The notes under the pieces are model-generated. The model worked only from the letters and a program-made list of their open reading frames with translations. It made no database searches and was not told where the DNA came from. Shown piece after piece: positions 37,321 through 50,230 of a stretch of DNA of 64,000 bases. Positions within the stretch are counted from its first letter, which is position 1; each line of letters begins with the position of its first letter. Location: the NCBI GenBank assembly GCA_016617855.1, contig JAECUM010004934.1, forward strand, positions 1 to 64,000. Reading direction: 5' to 3'. A program made the translations under genes and the position numbers. This stretch comes from Megalonaias nervosa. Lineage: Eukaryota > Mollusca > Bivalvia > Unionida > Unionidae.

Positions 37321-39455
37321 ATTAAACTTAAAAGTGTTTTAGGAGAAAAGCATATTGGGGTATTTTTTTGGAAAGCTAAATATTCCAAAAATTAGTGTTA
37401 AATAACTTGTGAGTAATGGCGCTGAATATATGAATATATCAAATATGATCAAATAATGCATATGTTTCTAATTATATTAATTGCTCAATAGAAATTTATG
37501 CATATTGTATTCCAGCATTTAATTTTGTATATGGTTTGCCTAGTTGTTACAAAGGAAGAACTCTGTAACCCATGGGTTACTTCCCTTGCATTACTTTGTA
37601 GAGGGAAGGCAGGTATTTACTGATTATATCCAAGATACAAAACAACCCAGGGTTGGCAGTTCTGTCATTCTGAACTTGACTGAAGCACAACTTTCTACAA
37701 ATCACCACTGTAAAACCCATCTTGAAACACCACCACTTCTGGAAACAAAAATTATGGTCTCTTATGACAGGTGGCCTCTCATGACAGGTCATAACATTAT
37801 ATAATAATAAAATCTGTGCATCTGCGTATCTGGACTTTCAGGATGGGTGGTCTCTCATTGCAGTGGTCTTTCAAGACAGGACACGGTGGTAGATTTTAAA
37901 TTGGTTCCATAATTCATCACCAACCTCCACCCAACCTAACAAACCTTTCATAATGAGATACATGTTCAAACCAAAATACCTTTCATAATGAGATACGTGT
38001 TCAAACCAAAATACCTTTCATAATGAGATACGTGTTCAAACACAAGCACCCCTTAATATTGAGCATCTTCTGAATGATGGAAATGATATTCCATTCTGGA
38101 AACATCAGCTTTGGCCCACATATATGAATGACAGCCTGGTGATAGAGTCAATGAATATTAAAGCTTACAAGCACTTAATCATTTATGTCTGAGGGCAAAA
38201 ATGGAGGTACCAAATATTTTATGATAATTGTCTCTATTTTTGACATCACCACCATTAAATACCAGAGGTTCAGAGTAATCCTTTCTTTCTCAGCCTGCAG
38301 AGACCAACGTTACTGACACTTCATGTAGCACAATAATAACTAATTAGGATGCAAACTGGCAGCCAAAGGGCTGCTACTTTCTCCAGTCTCCTTTACATGT
38401 ATCTAACTGTTCTGAAGAGTCGGAACTTTGTGTTTGAAGTTGATGATTTAGGACCATAGCAAAAACCATCCTAATGTAGTCTACCTGCATTAATTTGAGT
38501 AGGTGGGGATAGGGGGCCAGAGCCTTTTGTTGAAAAATATTGTAGGCCTGCAAATAAGTTAAAAAAAATATGTTTGCTGTTATTTGTTCAATAAAAGAAT
38601 TAATAATATCCTTTATACTAGTTGAAAACAATAAACTATCTTGAGGTAAAAAATGAAAAATACCCTGGTGAAAAAAAATCATCATCTTCCTAAGAAGAAT
38701 TAAATCATGGGTCCCCGATTACAAATGTGGATGTGCATTTAAATTATTATCAAAGAGTTGATGCAAAAAATCCAATATAATACTTTGTAAAATTTGTATG
38801 TAGTTGTTTCAGGGAGTCTCAAAGGAGATTAATGTTGCATGGCCCATCCAGTTGTCTCCTACAAGTACAGTGAAACCTGCCTAAACAGGTGTTATGGCAC
38901 AAATTGATCCAATCTGCTGTTATTGCATCTCACTGTAGTCCCTAAGAAAATCATTGCATTGTTGTCTCTGATTTTTCCATGAGAATTGTTAGCCAGTGAG
39001 AAATGTTACCTGAATTCAATAGAAAACAGCATTAAAGCCTTGACAGAAAATAAAATGTTGATTCAGTTATTGGCCTGTGCATAGGGTGACAGAGAAAACA
39101 GGTGTTATTCATCCAGTTCTGGAAAAGACACTTGCAACAAAAATTCCAGTCACTTCATTGAAATATTGCTTTTAAATGCAACATAACATAGGGTGATCTT
39201 TGTAATATTTTGTGTTTATGTGACTAACATAAGTAAAGTAGTCTTGGTTCATCTGGACTTTTAACTATGTGGCATTATAAGGAACTTAACTAGTGTAGTG
39301 ATACCAAATAAACCTCTCTATAGAAAGGACCTATGTTGAGAAATGCATCATTTATGAAATCATTACATTTAACCTGCAGAAAAAAGAGAGTTGTCTACAA
39401 AAGACTAAATACTTCGATTCCTTTAGTGCACTATAAGTACAGATTTTACTGCATA
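37320..39455. other. Intron 4 stretch with fragments of a dispersed repeat
   Basis: Phrases such as ACAGTGAAACCTGCC (38870), GACAGGTGGCCTCTCATGAC (37770) and TGGTCTTTCAAGACAGGAC (37865) also occur near 26270 and 57420. Otherwise no gene is seen. Confidence 0.45.
37943..38048 (+). repeat. 35-bp tandem repeat, 3 copies
   Basis: CCTTTCATAATGAGATACGT starts at 37944, 37979 and 38014. Confidence 0.9.
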
Positions 39456-39457
39456 TA

Positions 39458-39575
39458 ATCAGCATCATCATTAGCATCATCAATAACATCATCATTAGCA
39501 TCATCAATAACATCATCATTAGCATCATCAATAACATCATCATTAGCATCATCAATAACATCGTCATTAGCACTA
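39458..39575 (+). repeat. 24-bp tandem repeat, about 5 copies
   Basis: The unit ATCATCATTAGCATCATCAA plus TAAC lies within a wider ATC-rich tract that extends to 39680. Confidence 0.9.
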
Positions 39576-39889
39576 CATATTCACTGCATATTATCATCAC
39601 TATCATTCATCATCACCAATGCATGTTCACTACAAATCATCATCATCATCATCACTGCATATTATTATTATCATCATCTTTTTCTGTACCATGATTACAG
39701 CAGATAAGATGATGGCACATGTGGATTCTGCAAAAATTTAAATATTTATGTAAATGAACCATGGACTGATGCATTATTCAAGCAGTTTTCCATCAAATCT
39801 GTGTAGAACTGTATTTAATACATTGCAAACCAGGAGTAATTAAACTCTAAATCAATCAGAAACAAGAAAATGAAGCAAGTACTACTTAC

Positions 39890-40039
39890 AGCTGTTTCAA
39901 GCTTGGTAGACAATTCAATGCTCGTAACTGTACTCTTGATGCAGATAGATTATTTTCATACAAGTTCAAATACTCTAAATTTTTAAGGGCACACAAGTCA
40001 TTGTCCAGAAGATATTCTATCTTATTGTAGTGCAGATTC
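39890..40039 (-). CDS. LRR protein gene, exon 4 (two repeats)
   Basis: This 150-nt exon has acceptor TTTCACTAG and donor GTAAGT and is phase 2/2. It encodes two canonical LRRs: NLHYNKIEYLLDND, then LCALKNLEYLNLYENNLSAS, ending LNCLPSLKQ plus a split Leu. This is the most typical LRR sequence of the series, with LxLxxN spacing and Leu at each expected position. It is separated from exon 3 by 3.6 kb and from exon 5 by 5.1 kb of repeat-rich intron. Confidence 0.9.
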
Positions 40040-40199
40040 CTAGTGAAAGAAATTAAAAATGTTAAAACCAAATGTCAAAGACTATCTATCTAAAATAATA
40101 ATAAAAATAAAAGAAATAAGAGTCCCATGTGGGCCTAAGATTGATCACATGGCTGATGTCTGCCTATAAGCCAAATGCAGAAGTAATTGGCTAGCAAAT

Positions 40200-41940
40200 T
40201 ACCAGTTGGATGCATTCTGCTGAAATTTCTTCTCATGCATTTGCTTGAATATGTTATAAAACAATTATTTCAAGGTTTCTCTAGGTTTTTTTAAAATCTT
40301 GATCCATATTTAATTGCACACCAGCATCATTTGCCCAGCATTGAAAGACCCTTATGCCAGAAAGCATTCTGCCAAATATGGCTAAATTTAGTTTAGCTGT
40401 TATTTAGATTAGTGTGCAGAAATGGTTTTCTACTTTTTATCCATGGATCAGTATCATTTGCACAAATATGCAAGTCATTTATACCAGGATGCTTTCTGTA
40501 AAATTTGGTCATATAATGCTGAGCAGTATTTTTCATTGGAAGTCTTTTGATGTTTTCGTGGTTTTTTTAAACAGTGGTCATATTTAACAGTGGGGTGGTA
40601 TAATTCACATAAAATGAAAGCCCTCTATGCCAGGATGTCTAAGTCAATTTCTGTTCAGCAGGTTTTGTAAAATGTCATTTCAAGGTTTCTCTATTCTTAG
40701 AAATGGTGGCCATATTTGCATAAACTTGAAAGCATCAGATTTAAAAATTTGAAAGATCTTAATGCCAGGATGACTTCTGTCAAATTTGGTCAAATTCAGT
40801 TTGGCATTTTTTGAAACAAAATTGTAAAATATTTTTCTCTTTTTAGTAAAATGGCAGATCAACATCATTTGTGTAAATTTGAAAGCTCTTCTTGAAAAAC
40901 AACACTTTCTGTCAATGCTCATAAAACTCACTTCCGTAGTTTTGGATTAGAATGTTTTCAGTTTTTAGGCTAATTTTGCTAATGTCAGCCATTTCTAATG
41001 TTGAATCAGTATCATTTGTACAGACTTAGAAGGTCTTCATTGCAGGATGCTTTCAGTTAAGTTTGGTTAAATTCTAATGAATGGTTTTGGAGAAGTCATT
41101 ATTTTTTTCAGCTTTTAGTAATGGTGGTATATTTGATTATGGATAAGCAATAGTTGTACAAATCTAAAAGCCCTCTATGCCATGAAGCTTTCTGTCAAAC
41201 TTGGTCAAAGACTGTTCAGCAGGTTTTAAGATCTTTATAGGTTTTCTATTTTTAGCAACAATAGTCATGCTGCATTAAAAAAATGTAAAAGTCTTCAGTC
41301 CAAGATGCTTTCTGTGAAGTTTTGTCAAATTCTATCCTTGAGAAGTTGTTTCAAGATTGTCTATTTTTAATAATGGCAGCCATATTTGATAGTAGAGTCA
41401 GGTTATTTGTACAAATTTTAAAAGAAATTTAGGCCTGGATGGACGTATTCTGTCAAATATGATCAAATTCTGTTCATCAGTTTTGGAGAAAAAAGTTGTT
41501 TCAATGATTTTCTACATTTAGTAATGGTGGCCGTATTTGGTTGTGGATCAGAATCATTTGTACACACTTGGAAGATCTTTATGGATAGATTTCTTTAATC
41601 AAATTTGGTCAAATTCTATTCAGTGGATCTGGATAAGTTGTTGAAAGGTATTTCTATTTATAGTAATGACAGCCATATATGATGGAAAATTAGCATAATT
41701 TATGCAGACTTGAAAGGTTTTTATTCATGTCAGGTTGCTTTCTGTTTTAAATTAGATCAAAATCTCTTCAGCAGTTTTGAAAAGAAGTTGTTTCAAGGAT
41801 TTCTAATTTTAGTAATGCTGGGCATATCTGATAGTGGATCCATAAATTTTTTACAAATGTGAACTTTTTTTCTTTATTCAGAGATGCTCTGTGCAATGTT
41901 TAGCTGAAACTAGTCTGGCAATTTTTGAGAAGTTAAAAAT
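40200..41940 (+). repeat. Interspersed family A, largest block, about 11 units
   Basis: Phrases such as CAGGATGCTTTCTGT, AAATTTGGTCAAATTC, TAGTAATGGTGGCCAT and GATCAGCATCATTTG recur every 140-170 bp. The units are too diverged for a coding reading. Confidence 0.7.
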
Positions 41941-42227
41941 AGCTACTGTTGATTGACACTAGACAGACATGTGACACACAACAGTCCATAGCATAATACT
42001 TGGCCATTCAGCCAGGTAAGCTAAAACTTAAAAAATCACTCTAATGAGGTCATCTACATATGAATACCAGCATGTCTTAGGTATCCAAATTTCATAACCT
42101 TTACATGGACATACAGACAAACATGACCACATCAAGATACCCCTGCCATAAACAATATAGAAGCATGATCAAATTTCATGAAATAAATGAAATATTTTAA
42201 AGTATTGACCAAAAGAAGGTTCACAAG

Positions 42228-42700
42228 GTTCAAGACTCTTGACATATAAAGTATAAAACTCATGACATAAAAATGACAAGACTCATGACATATAAATGAC
42301 AAGACTCATTACTTATAAATGACAAGACTTATGACATATAAATAACAAGACTCATGACATAAAAATTACAAGAATCATGGTATATCAATGATAAGAATCA
42401 TGGCATATAAACAACTCATGACATATAAATGACAAGACTTATGACATAAATGACAAGACTCATGACATATAAATGATAAGACTCATGACATAAAAATGAA
42501 AAGACTCATGACATAAATGACAAGACTCATGACATATGAATGACAAGAATCATGGCATATAATTGACAAGACTCATGACATATAAATCACATGACTCAGG
42601 ACAAATAAATGACAAGACTCATGGCATATAAATGACAAGACTCATTACATATAAATGACAAGACTCATTACATATAAATGACAATACTCATGATATGTTA
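42228..42700 (+). repeat. 23-bp minisatellite, about 20 copies
   Basis: The unit is GACAAGACTCATGACATATA plus AAT, with variants lacking a few bases. Confidence 0.9.
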
Positions 42701-42892
42701 CAAGGAATAAATAGCAACTAGATTCATTTGCACTGGATCCATTAAGTGACTTTAAAGGGGAGAAAATAATCCAAGGGAATACCTTTTGTAAAATTAAATT
42801 ATATGCCACTGGACTTCCAATAAAATAACAGATATTACTTTATTTATGTACCTTACCCATACTATAAATGAGCATAAAAATTCTTCCATTAT

Positions 42893-43082
42893 GTAAGCAG
42901 TATCATAGCGGTTCAGTGGTTAGCATGCCAGACTACTGACTGAAAGGTGCAGGTATAAATGAATCGTACCATAACATCATCCCAGGTTATGTACCTTGGG
43001 CAAGGCACTTTACTTCAAATACTTTGGCTCTAAGTAATCTACATGTGTAGATGTGCCATAAAACACCAAACCAAACCAGCAT
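42893..43082 (+). mobile_element. tRNA-derived SINE, family 3
   Basis: The head GCGGTTCAGTGGTTAGCATG is tRNA-like. The B box is decayed (GGTATAAATG). The body has CTTGGGCAAGGCACTTTAC, a block seen in several animal SINE families, and the end is ACCAAACCAAACC. Only one copy was seen. Confidence 0.6.
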
Positions 43083-43149
43083 GTAAACCTAATTTCTAGA
43101 GATGTTTTCTACAGTGGTGTAATGGTGTTGAACTATTCCTCAGTGTAAT

Positions 43150-43385
43150 TGATGCAGTGAGAGTATCTACTTTGCTTTGAGAGTATCTACATCATCTACT
43201 CTGCTTAGAGAGTATCTACTTTGCTTAGAGGATATCTACATTATCTACTTTGCTTAGAGAGTATCTACTTTGCTTTGAGGATATCTACATTATCTACTTT
43301 GCTTAGAGAGCATCTACTTTGATTAGAAAGTACCTACATTATCTACCTTACTTAGGGAGTATCTACTTTGTTTAGAGACCATCTC
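43150..43385 (+). repeat. About 20-bp repeat family, GAGAGTATCTACTTTGCTTA
   Basis: Around ten copies alternate with ACATTATCTACTTTGC-type variants. It lies 270 bp from exon 3 on its downstream side. Confidence 0.85.
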
Positions 43386-43652
43386 TTGTTTGTAACAAAC
43401 AATGTTTTGCATCAACAATAATGCTTTATGATGATATATCTTTTGATAGAGTTGTAATATCTACAAAGAAAATCAAACCCAGTTAGTCCATTACAAACAT
43501 ATGCCCATGCTGGATGTTAAAACATATTATTTACCTTGTCACAGACTTATCAATTCACAAAAGTAAAACAAAAACAAAATCATTCTGGGCTTTAGTACAG
43601 AACTAAATCTTAAAATAACTTTTTTATTTCAATTACTTATTGAGAAACTTAC

Positions 43653-43787
43653 AGAGCCAAAAGATTGGGATAAGTTCCAAATGGTGTGCAGGTTTTTTCA
43701 TGCTTTGCTTGCAGCCACTGCTCTGATGTTTTGTAAGTCTCTATACCAAACTCAGTGATATTCTTGATCTCATTATTGTCTGCAAAT
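43653..43787 (-). CDS. LRR protein gene, exon 3, with an irregular insert
   Basis: This 135-nt exon has acceptor TTTTTAAAG and donor GTAAGT and is phase 2/2. It starts with FADNNEIKNITEFGI, a normal LRR core. It then carries a polar, charged stretch with Trp and a single Cys (SEQWLQAKHEKTC) before returning to YPNLLA and a split Leu codon. The repeat is therefore about 20 residues longer than a standard 24-residue LRR. Such inserts occur as loops or islands in extracellular LRR proteins. The exon is in frame with both neighbours. The insert is seen directly; its structural role is inference. Confidence 0.85.
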
Positions 43788-44324
43788 CTTTAAAAACAAG
43801 AAAGGAAAGAAAAGGAAAGTTTGTTGTTGAAGCAGTGAATCTTTGCAAATTTGTTCAAAATTTTTCTTACATGCAAATTGAAAGTGAATACAAATAAAAG
43901 ATAAAAATATGCATTGTACACATTCCAGTAATTATAATGTTCTCACCCACAAGTCTTTAAAAAATGTTATGCTTACTTCTCAATGAAAGCTCAACAATAA
44001 ACACATAATAGTTTTACATTTCTGTATAACCTGAAAAATTTCCTATTTAGTGGGTTTCTATCCATGAATGCTAAACTTGGGTTTGTTACTAGTCTTGAGC
44101 TTAGGGTAATCTCTCAATATCTCTCTGTTTCACAATTTCTTAAATTAATACAGCATTTTGACTTCATTCAATATTTTTGCTAAAATGTGTACGCACAAAA
44201 GAAAGTGCATGTGGCACATTTTTCTGACAAAGATTTCTAACACAAAATTAAATTTGGTTTCTGAAGTTCAATGTTGTTTTTTAGCATATGATAGATTATA
44301 CAAATATATGGCAACCTGTATATT

Positions 44325-44497
44325 TGGTGGTGGAAGAACCTGGGAACACTCTGGGAAGAACCACAACTAACAGGAAGTTACTGGAAAAGCTTTCTCACAC
44401 ACCCACATTGCTCTAGCCTAGACTTGCACCCACACAGACAAACGAGATGTGAGTGATTTGTACAGGCAAGTGCCTTAGACAACTCAGCCCCCTAAAT
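44325..44497 (-). mobile_element. tRNA-derived SINE, family 1, partial
   Basis: The minus strand has the head and body (CTAAGGCACTTGCCTGTACA, GGGTGCAAGTC, GTGTGTGAGAAAGC, GGTTCTTCC) but lacks the family tail beyond the CCACCA block. Confidence 0.6.
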
Positions 44498-44612
44498 GAG
44501 ATCATAACAGTCTCAACTTTATGACAATTAAAGGACTAGCCACAACATAGCATACTGTAAAGCTATACAATTACTGAAGATGTTGTACTATATGTACCCA
44601 CATAATACATGT

Positions 44613-44765
44613 ACCCAATTGCAAACAGTACAGACCGTGATCTGCTGGCACATAATGTCCTAGCAGATCAGAGTCTATAACATTTGTTCTACTTATAATT
44701 TTAAGGTAAAAGCATAGACTCTGATTTGTGAAGATATTATGCAGTGGCAGAGCAAGGTCTACTCT
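44613..44765 (+). mobile_element. Nested-hairpin MITE, diverged copy E
   Basis: The blocks CAGTACAGACCGTGATCTGC, AGCAGATCAGAGTCTATA and ACTCTGATTTGTGAAG keep the two-hairpin design but differ at many bases. The terminal repeats are not recognisable. Confidence 0.45.
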
Positions 44766-45899
44766 GTTTTAGTAATTTTTAGCTCATCTAGCCATAAGAT
44801 CAAGTGAGCTTATGGTTAAGCACTCCATCTGTCATCCATCAACTGCTTGTTACCACTCTGGAGGCCATATTTCTGATCTGATTTTGATCAAACAGGGAAT
44901 ATGGGTTTACATCATCAGGACCTTGTACTAGTTCTATAATGAGCAAGATTCATGAATACTAGTGGGATGATCTTGCATCTGACTGAGCCTGCTACCACCA
45001 AGGAGTCCATCAATTCTAATCTAATTTTAATCAAACAGATATAGACTTATATTATCAAGAGCTCACAAGAGTTCGATAATGAGCAAGAGCCATGCATATT
45101 AATGAGGTGTTCTTGCTTTTGAATAAAGAGCTTGTTGCCACTCTAAATACAGTAATTCTGATCTGATTTTGATTAAACTTGGTACATAGACCTATATCAG
45201 ATATTACGCAAGTACAATTAAGAAGATTCATATATATTATGTATGCTTGCCTCTTCCACCTCAAACACATAATCCATGAGGGAGATAAATCCATTGTTAA
45301 TATAAAAAAAGACAGAACTCTTCTGCATTCACACAATTTTGTCATACACTGCATCCGGCTGTAAGTAAAACAGGGCAATAACCCTTAAAAAATCATGGGA
45401 CTACAAAGAGTTGTCTACATGTGATTGTTTGATGATAACTATATTATTTCAAAGTGACTCATAAAATACTGTAAAACAAACTCCAGGACTAGTTGTGCTA
45501 TCACTACATTAAGCAACAAGACAAAAAGGGCAATAACTCTAACAAAAAATTGCAGGAGAAAAGTGTCAATATGCACATGATAAGGTGATGATAATAATAA
45601 TAATCATAACATCTGCCATATTTCAGGGTAGTCCATCATAAACTGTAGGACAAGTTGTGCTATTGAGATAGTGTCATACATTACAATAAGTTAAATGGCA
45701 AAAAGGTCAATGACATTTTAAAAATTGCATCAGCAAACTGATTTGTCAATATGATCATCTTTTGGTGATGACCATAATTACCAAGTTTCACTGCGGTACA
45801 TTAAAACTGTGAGACTAGTTGTGCCAACAAGATTCTTTCATAAACTGCATTAGGATAAAAGACAAAAATGTCAATAACTCTAAGAGTAAAATGATTTGT

Positions 45900-47520
45900 C
45901 ATTATTCAGGTGATGACCATAATGCTGACACTCTGCCAAAGGCTTGGCAGGGCCTCACACAATGATTCTTGTGTTGAAAAACCAAAGTTAGGAGAATGGA
46001 CATTCAAGGGTTATAGTCTAAAGAATGAAATGGAATGCTAAAACTCCAATTCATTCATGGTCTAAACTCTGAAAAGGTACATGATAAATCTGGATGAAGT
46101 TCAACTTTCCCTACTAAAAAAATGCTGCACAAATAAAAGTGAATATATCAGACATTCAGGTACTGTTATGTATATCTATATTTTTTGTAACTCCTGGTCA
46201 TGATTTTATCAAATATTTGCAATTTTTATTCATGGCTGAAAATTGTACAGATATTCTTTAGTTGGAGGCATTGTGCAGAGGGTCTGTTTTAAGATATAAA
46301 AACTCAAAATTGCACAGGATCTATAAATAGATGCTTATGTATGTCTTGACAGTTACTAATAAAATACAATTATTAGTAAACATGTTTATGAGATTCAGCT
46401 ATTTTCCCATTGGACAGATTGGTCATGTGGTATCTAAGAAGAATTAAGTTAATTTTTATTGGATGAGTTAGGTCACACGAATAGTATATTGAAACATTAG
46501 AACAAATAGTATGATCTGTCATGTGGGGGTATGTTTTGAAATATAGTCATGATAGAAGGTGTACATAAGGAGAGAACTGGGCAATCAAAATTTGTTCCTC
46601 TTTTGAAGTAATTCTTATTTCTTGTGTTCCTGTTGTAACATCAAGTCTGCAGACATGTTTTATGTTGTACTTGGAAATTATTTGACAGGAAAAAACATTT
46701 GTTTGGACTATTTAGTGGAAATAGAAAGTGCTCCTTTCTTGGACTATAATATTATTCTGGAACTCTTGCAAATTATTCAAAGAAGTTCTGGACAAATCTT
46801 TTTTGACAACATCATGATTCTTGGCAGACCAGTACATTTCTGGTTCTGAAATTTATACATAACTTTTCATTTATTTGGACTTCAATATAACTCTTTCAGA
46901 ATTATTTTGGATTGATTTCATAACTCTTCCAAATCATAATGTGGAATATTTGAAAGGACACTCATTCAAATGCTTATCAGTATGAAGCTGCATATCAAAT
47001 TTGGTTGAAATCTAACAATCCTTGGTCTGGTTACTACAGAAATCGAAAATCAGGAAGACAGGCAATCAAGGGCAATATGTCTTTTAAAAGTGATTCAATT
47101 CAGGAAGACACTCAAGGGTAATGTTTTCTAAAAGTGATTCAAGGTCTCATCAATATAAAACTGCATGTCAAATTTCATTAAATGCAAAATCCTTCATGTA
47201 GTAATGATGTAGAAATCCAAATCACAAGGAAAGACAATTATGGGGCACAACTCCTGCAAATGATGTTGTGGAGCACTAAAAATCACACTTCAAGATTTTA
47301 TCAATGTTAAAGCACATGCTGATTTAGAGAAATCTAAAAATCCTAAGTAAAGTTATACTACAGAAACCAAGTTTAAAAAGTGGGAAATCATGACCTCTCT
47401 AAATGATACTGTGGAATGCTGGAAACCAGAAACCAAACAAATAAAGCTTCATACCAAATTTGATTGAAATCCAGAAATCCTTGGTAAAGCTATGATGCAG
47501 AAACCAATGTTGGTTGGCAT
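45900..47520 (+). repeat. Interspersed family B, with an LTR-like remnant inside
   Basis: Family B units occur at about 45950-46130 and 46960-47520 (GGAATGCT, AAATTTGATTGAAATCCA, GGTAAAGCTATG). The 46517-46930 LTR-like sequence separates them. Confidence 0.6.
46517..46930 (+). mobile_element. Second LTR-like remnant, opposite orientation
   Basis: The block from CTTGTGTTCCTGTTGTAA to ACATTTGTTTGGACT and TATAATATTATTCTG is clearly homologous to the reverse complement of 23640-23800. It starts TGTCATG, like the partner copy's end. The far end has decayed or is lost near 46930. The open frame inside it (46622-46849) is a by-product. Confidence 0.45.
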
Positions 47521-48400
47521 TATTCCCATAAATGATGCTAGTAACTGAACTCATAAACAATATCATAAATATATAGCATCAGGGTAAATTTGATTGCAAT
47601 AGCTGGGTTTGAAATCATGATAATCAACTTTAAAAACTGTTCACAGATTATTTATTATGCACAATTCCTATTGATCAGCAAAATGGTAGTAAAAATAACA
47701 CTTCCACTACTAGAAATATGTTCAGTGAACATGAATGCTCTGCCATACCCCTTTATACAACCCTGTAGTCAAACGTAAAAACTAATATATTGTAGAATTT
47801 AATCAGTCTCTGGTATGAATTATGGCTCACATGACCTATTTTTGGTATGTAGCATTGTAATTACCAAGATGCATCCAGACACAAAGCTGAATGCCTCTGT
47901 GTCCAATAATGACCAAGAAATTTATTTAAATGCAAAACATCACTGAAGCGTGAAATTTTGACAATAGTGACCTACTTTATGTTGTACTCAACAAGACATA
48001 TTTATATACCAAGGAGATGTAAAATGGGTGTTTGAGCTCATCGATGAACTTTAAACCGTGTTCAATTCAGGAGCCAAAAAAAATGCAGACTCTACACTCA
48101 CATTATGAGTCAAATTTTTTTATCACAGCCTCCACTGCCCACACCACCAGGGACAGTGGAGGAGGAAACCCCAGCATGCCTTATCTAGGGGTAAAAAAGT
48201 TGTGGGCCCATTGTTAAACAACTGGTCAAGAGACTAAGCAAACACTTAACAAGAGCCTAGTACTAGATAGCAAGACTGGGGTCACATTAGCAGAATAGAA
48301 GCATGGTTAAGTATGTACATTTTCACTTATCCCCCAATTGTGCCTCATGATCCCATGAGATGACACAGGTCATGTGACTGATCAGAACTAAGGTTACAGT
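47520..48400. other. Intron 2 stretch with nothing recognised
   Basis: No repeat family, exon pattern or element is evident. Confidence 0.45.
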
Positions 48401-48403
48401 GTT

Positions 48404-49975
48404 GTGATCAGTTTGGAAGCATTTTGTAAGCAAATGTCAAATTTACAGAACAATTTACAATTTTCTGCATACAACTGTTGCATTTATAGTTTCTTTTCCA
48501 TTTGTGAACAATTTTGTTTACTCCTTGGGGTGCACCTTTGCAGAGGCAAAGTGTTGGATGCCACTTTACAAACTTTGGAAAAGTCACTGGACTGTGAGTT
48601 TCAGACAATGGAGTGTGCAGTCTTCCCAACCCAGATCCCAGAAAGGATCAGCTTAATGAGTGAAAATTTCAAAGAGTATTGTAAATGAAAGGATAACATC
48701 ACAGATGATTTTGGCACATCTTACATTGCAGCTTTTATGGGGAAACAAACTTGTTAGCCAACAGCAACTGCATCTTTAGGTGTGATGGCTAGCAAGGCTC
48801 ATGTTGGCCATCTGGGACAGACATCTTTAAGTCTGCCCTTACACCTCCAACAAGACTTGTCATCATTGTCTGGCTTTCCTGGTACAAATCATGTGACTTC
48901 CACCCAAAGAACAATTAGTATGGTTGCTGTGGACAAAGAACTGCAATGCAGTGAAATTGTGGATGCAACATGTAGATGTGGTGTCTAACATGCATGCTTG
49001 GTTGATCAAAATGTAATAATTGCCAGTATTGCTGGCAAGATGCAAAGGCTGACCTCATTAGCTATGGATTCTGCAGGCATGTCATACATGGGTCAGTGTG
49101 ATAGGGCTCTGGACTTCAAGAATGGAAGTCGATTCAGATGTTGATACTGGTGATGTTGCAGGGCTAATTTGCCAGAAACACAATCCAAAGAGTAATGTGA
49201 ATGATAATAGTGATGATCTGTTTGCAGAGGTAGAAAGTTTCTTGACTTGGAGCAGTAAAAAACAAACCCAAATGTGGATAGAAAGCAAGCAGAAGTTTAG
49301 AGTAAAGGTCTGCATTCAGTGTTAACTCCTAACAAAGTTAAAAAACTTTTGCAGGAGAAGTATATCAGACTACTACTGAGGTCTGTAAAGCTGTCAGAAC
49401 AGGCAAAGAATGCAGATGTTTTGCTGCAGAAACTTCAAACTCAGGACAAGCACTGGTACCATCTTAAAGGGTAACTGAACTGTTCAAACAGCACAGGAAT
49501 AACCTTTGGATTCAGTCCTGAATATTGTCATAGACATTTTCAAACTGTCATCCCTTTTGTTCAGCAACTTCAGTTTTAGATGCTGACGGCTCATAAAGTC
49601 CAAACTAACTGATGTATATCAGCCTATATGTGGTGCCTCAAAACCTATCATCAACTGGCTTTGTGGCACAACTTAAATGGGCAGATCACTAAACTTAAAA
49701 AGTCTCAAAAGGCAGAAACTCAATTGCTTGGAATGAAACAACAGGAGGCAGCTAAATGAAATGTAAGCACAAGTTTTAAAAGCAGTGGGAACAGGAATCT
49801 TCAGTGGCAGGCCAATCCTTGCTGGAGACAGTGCTACATAAAAACTCAGAAACAAGGAACAGGGGTTCCCAAACAAGGAACAGATCAGTAAGGTCTTCCC
49901 AGCCTAACAGTATTCACCATATTGTGATCTTTCTTGTATAAACAATAAACCTGGCAATTTTGTAATTACAAATGT
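48404..49975 (+). pseudogene. Unclassified plus-strand coding remnant ending near a poly(A) signal
   Basis: Several consecutive open segments on the plus strand look protein-like. They include CDRALDFKNG, DDLFAEVESFLTWSS and QMWIESKQKF at about 49090-49290, then KVKKLLQEKYIRLLL and QAKNADVLLQKLQ at about 49335-49440, and a basic stretch near 49740-49870. They are broken by stops and frame changes. AATAAA occurs near 49945. I do not recognise the family; a decayed retroelement gag or a processed gene copy would both fit. It lies tail to tail with the Gypsy remnant. Confidence 0.35.
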
Positions 49976-49984
49976 GTCTGCATT

Positions 49985-50230
49985 TTTTGAATGATGGCAG
50001 AATTTTACATTCGATGCTTGGCTTCTGATGCTGCCAGTCTGATTTTTTTCTCCACCTTCAACTCATTGCAGAAGTACTCATAGACAACCATGTTAATGCT
50101 GTTTTCATGTCTGTTCCACACTCTTTGACCCAGAAAGGCACACTTCTTACATGGAAGTATACAAGGAACTTATAAAAGCTATGTGCCATCTCAGGCAGTC
50201 CTGATGCTTCTGTTCCTGCTGGAAACAGCT
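49985..50230 (-). other. Poorly readable tail after the integrase remnant
   Basis: The minus-strand frame stays open to 50058, but the sequence no longer resembles an integrase core, and the DDE residues cannot be placed. Reverse transcriptase, RNase H and a 3' LTR were not found downstream. The element is therefore truncated here or decayed beyond recognition. Confidence 0.4.

Noticed and set aside
38374..38685. 103-codon minus-strand frame
   Set aside because: No domain, no LRR pattern and no good splice sites. Frames of this length occur by chance here.
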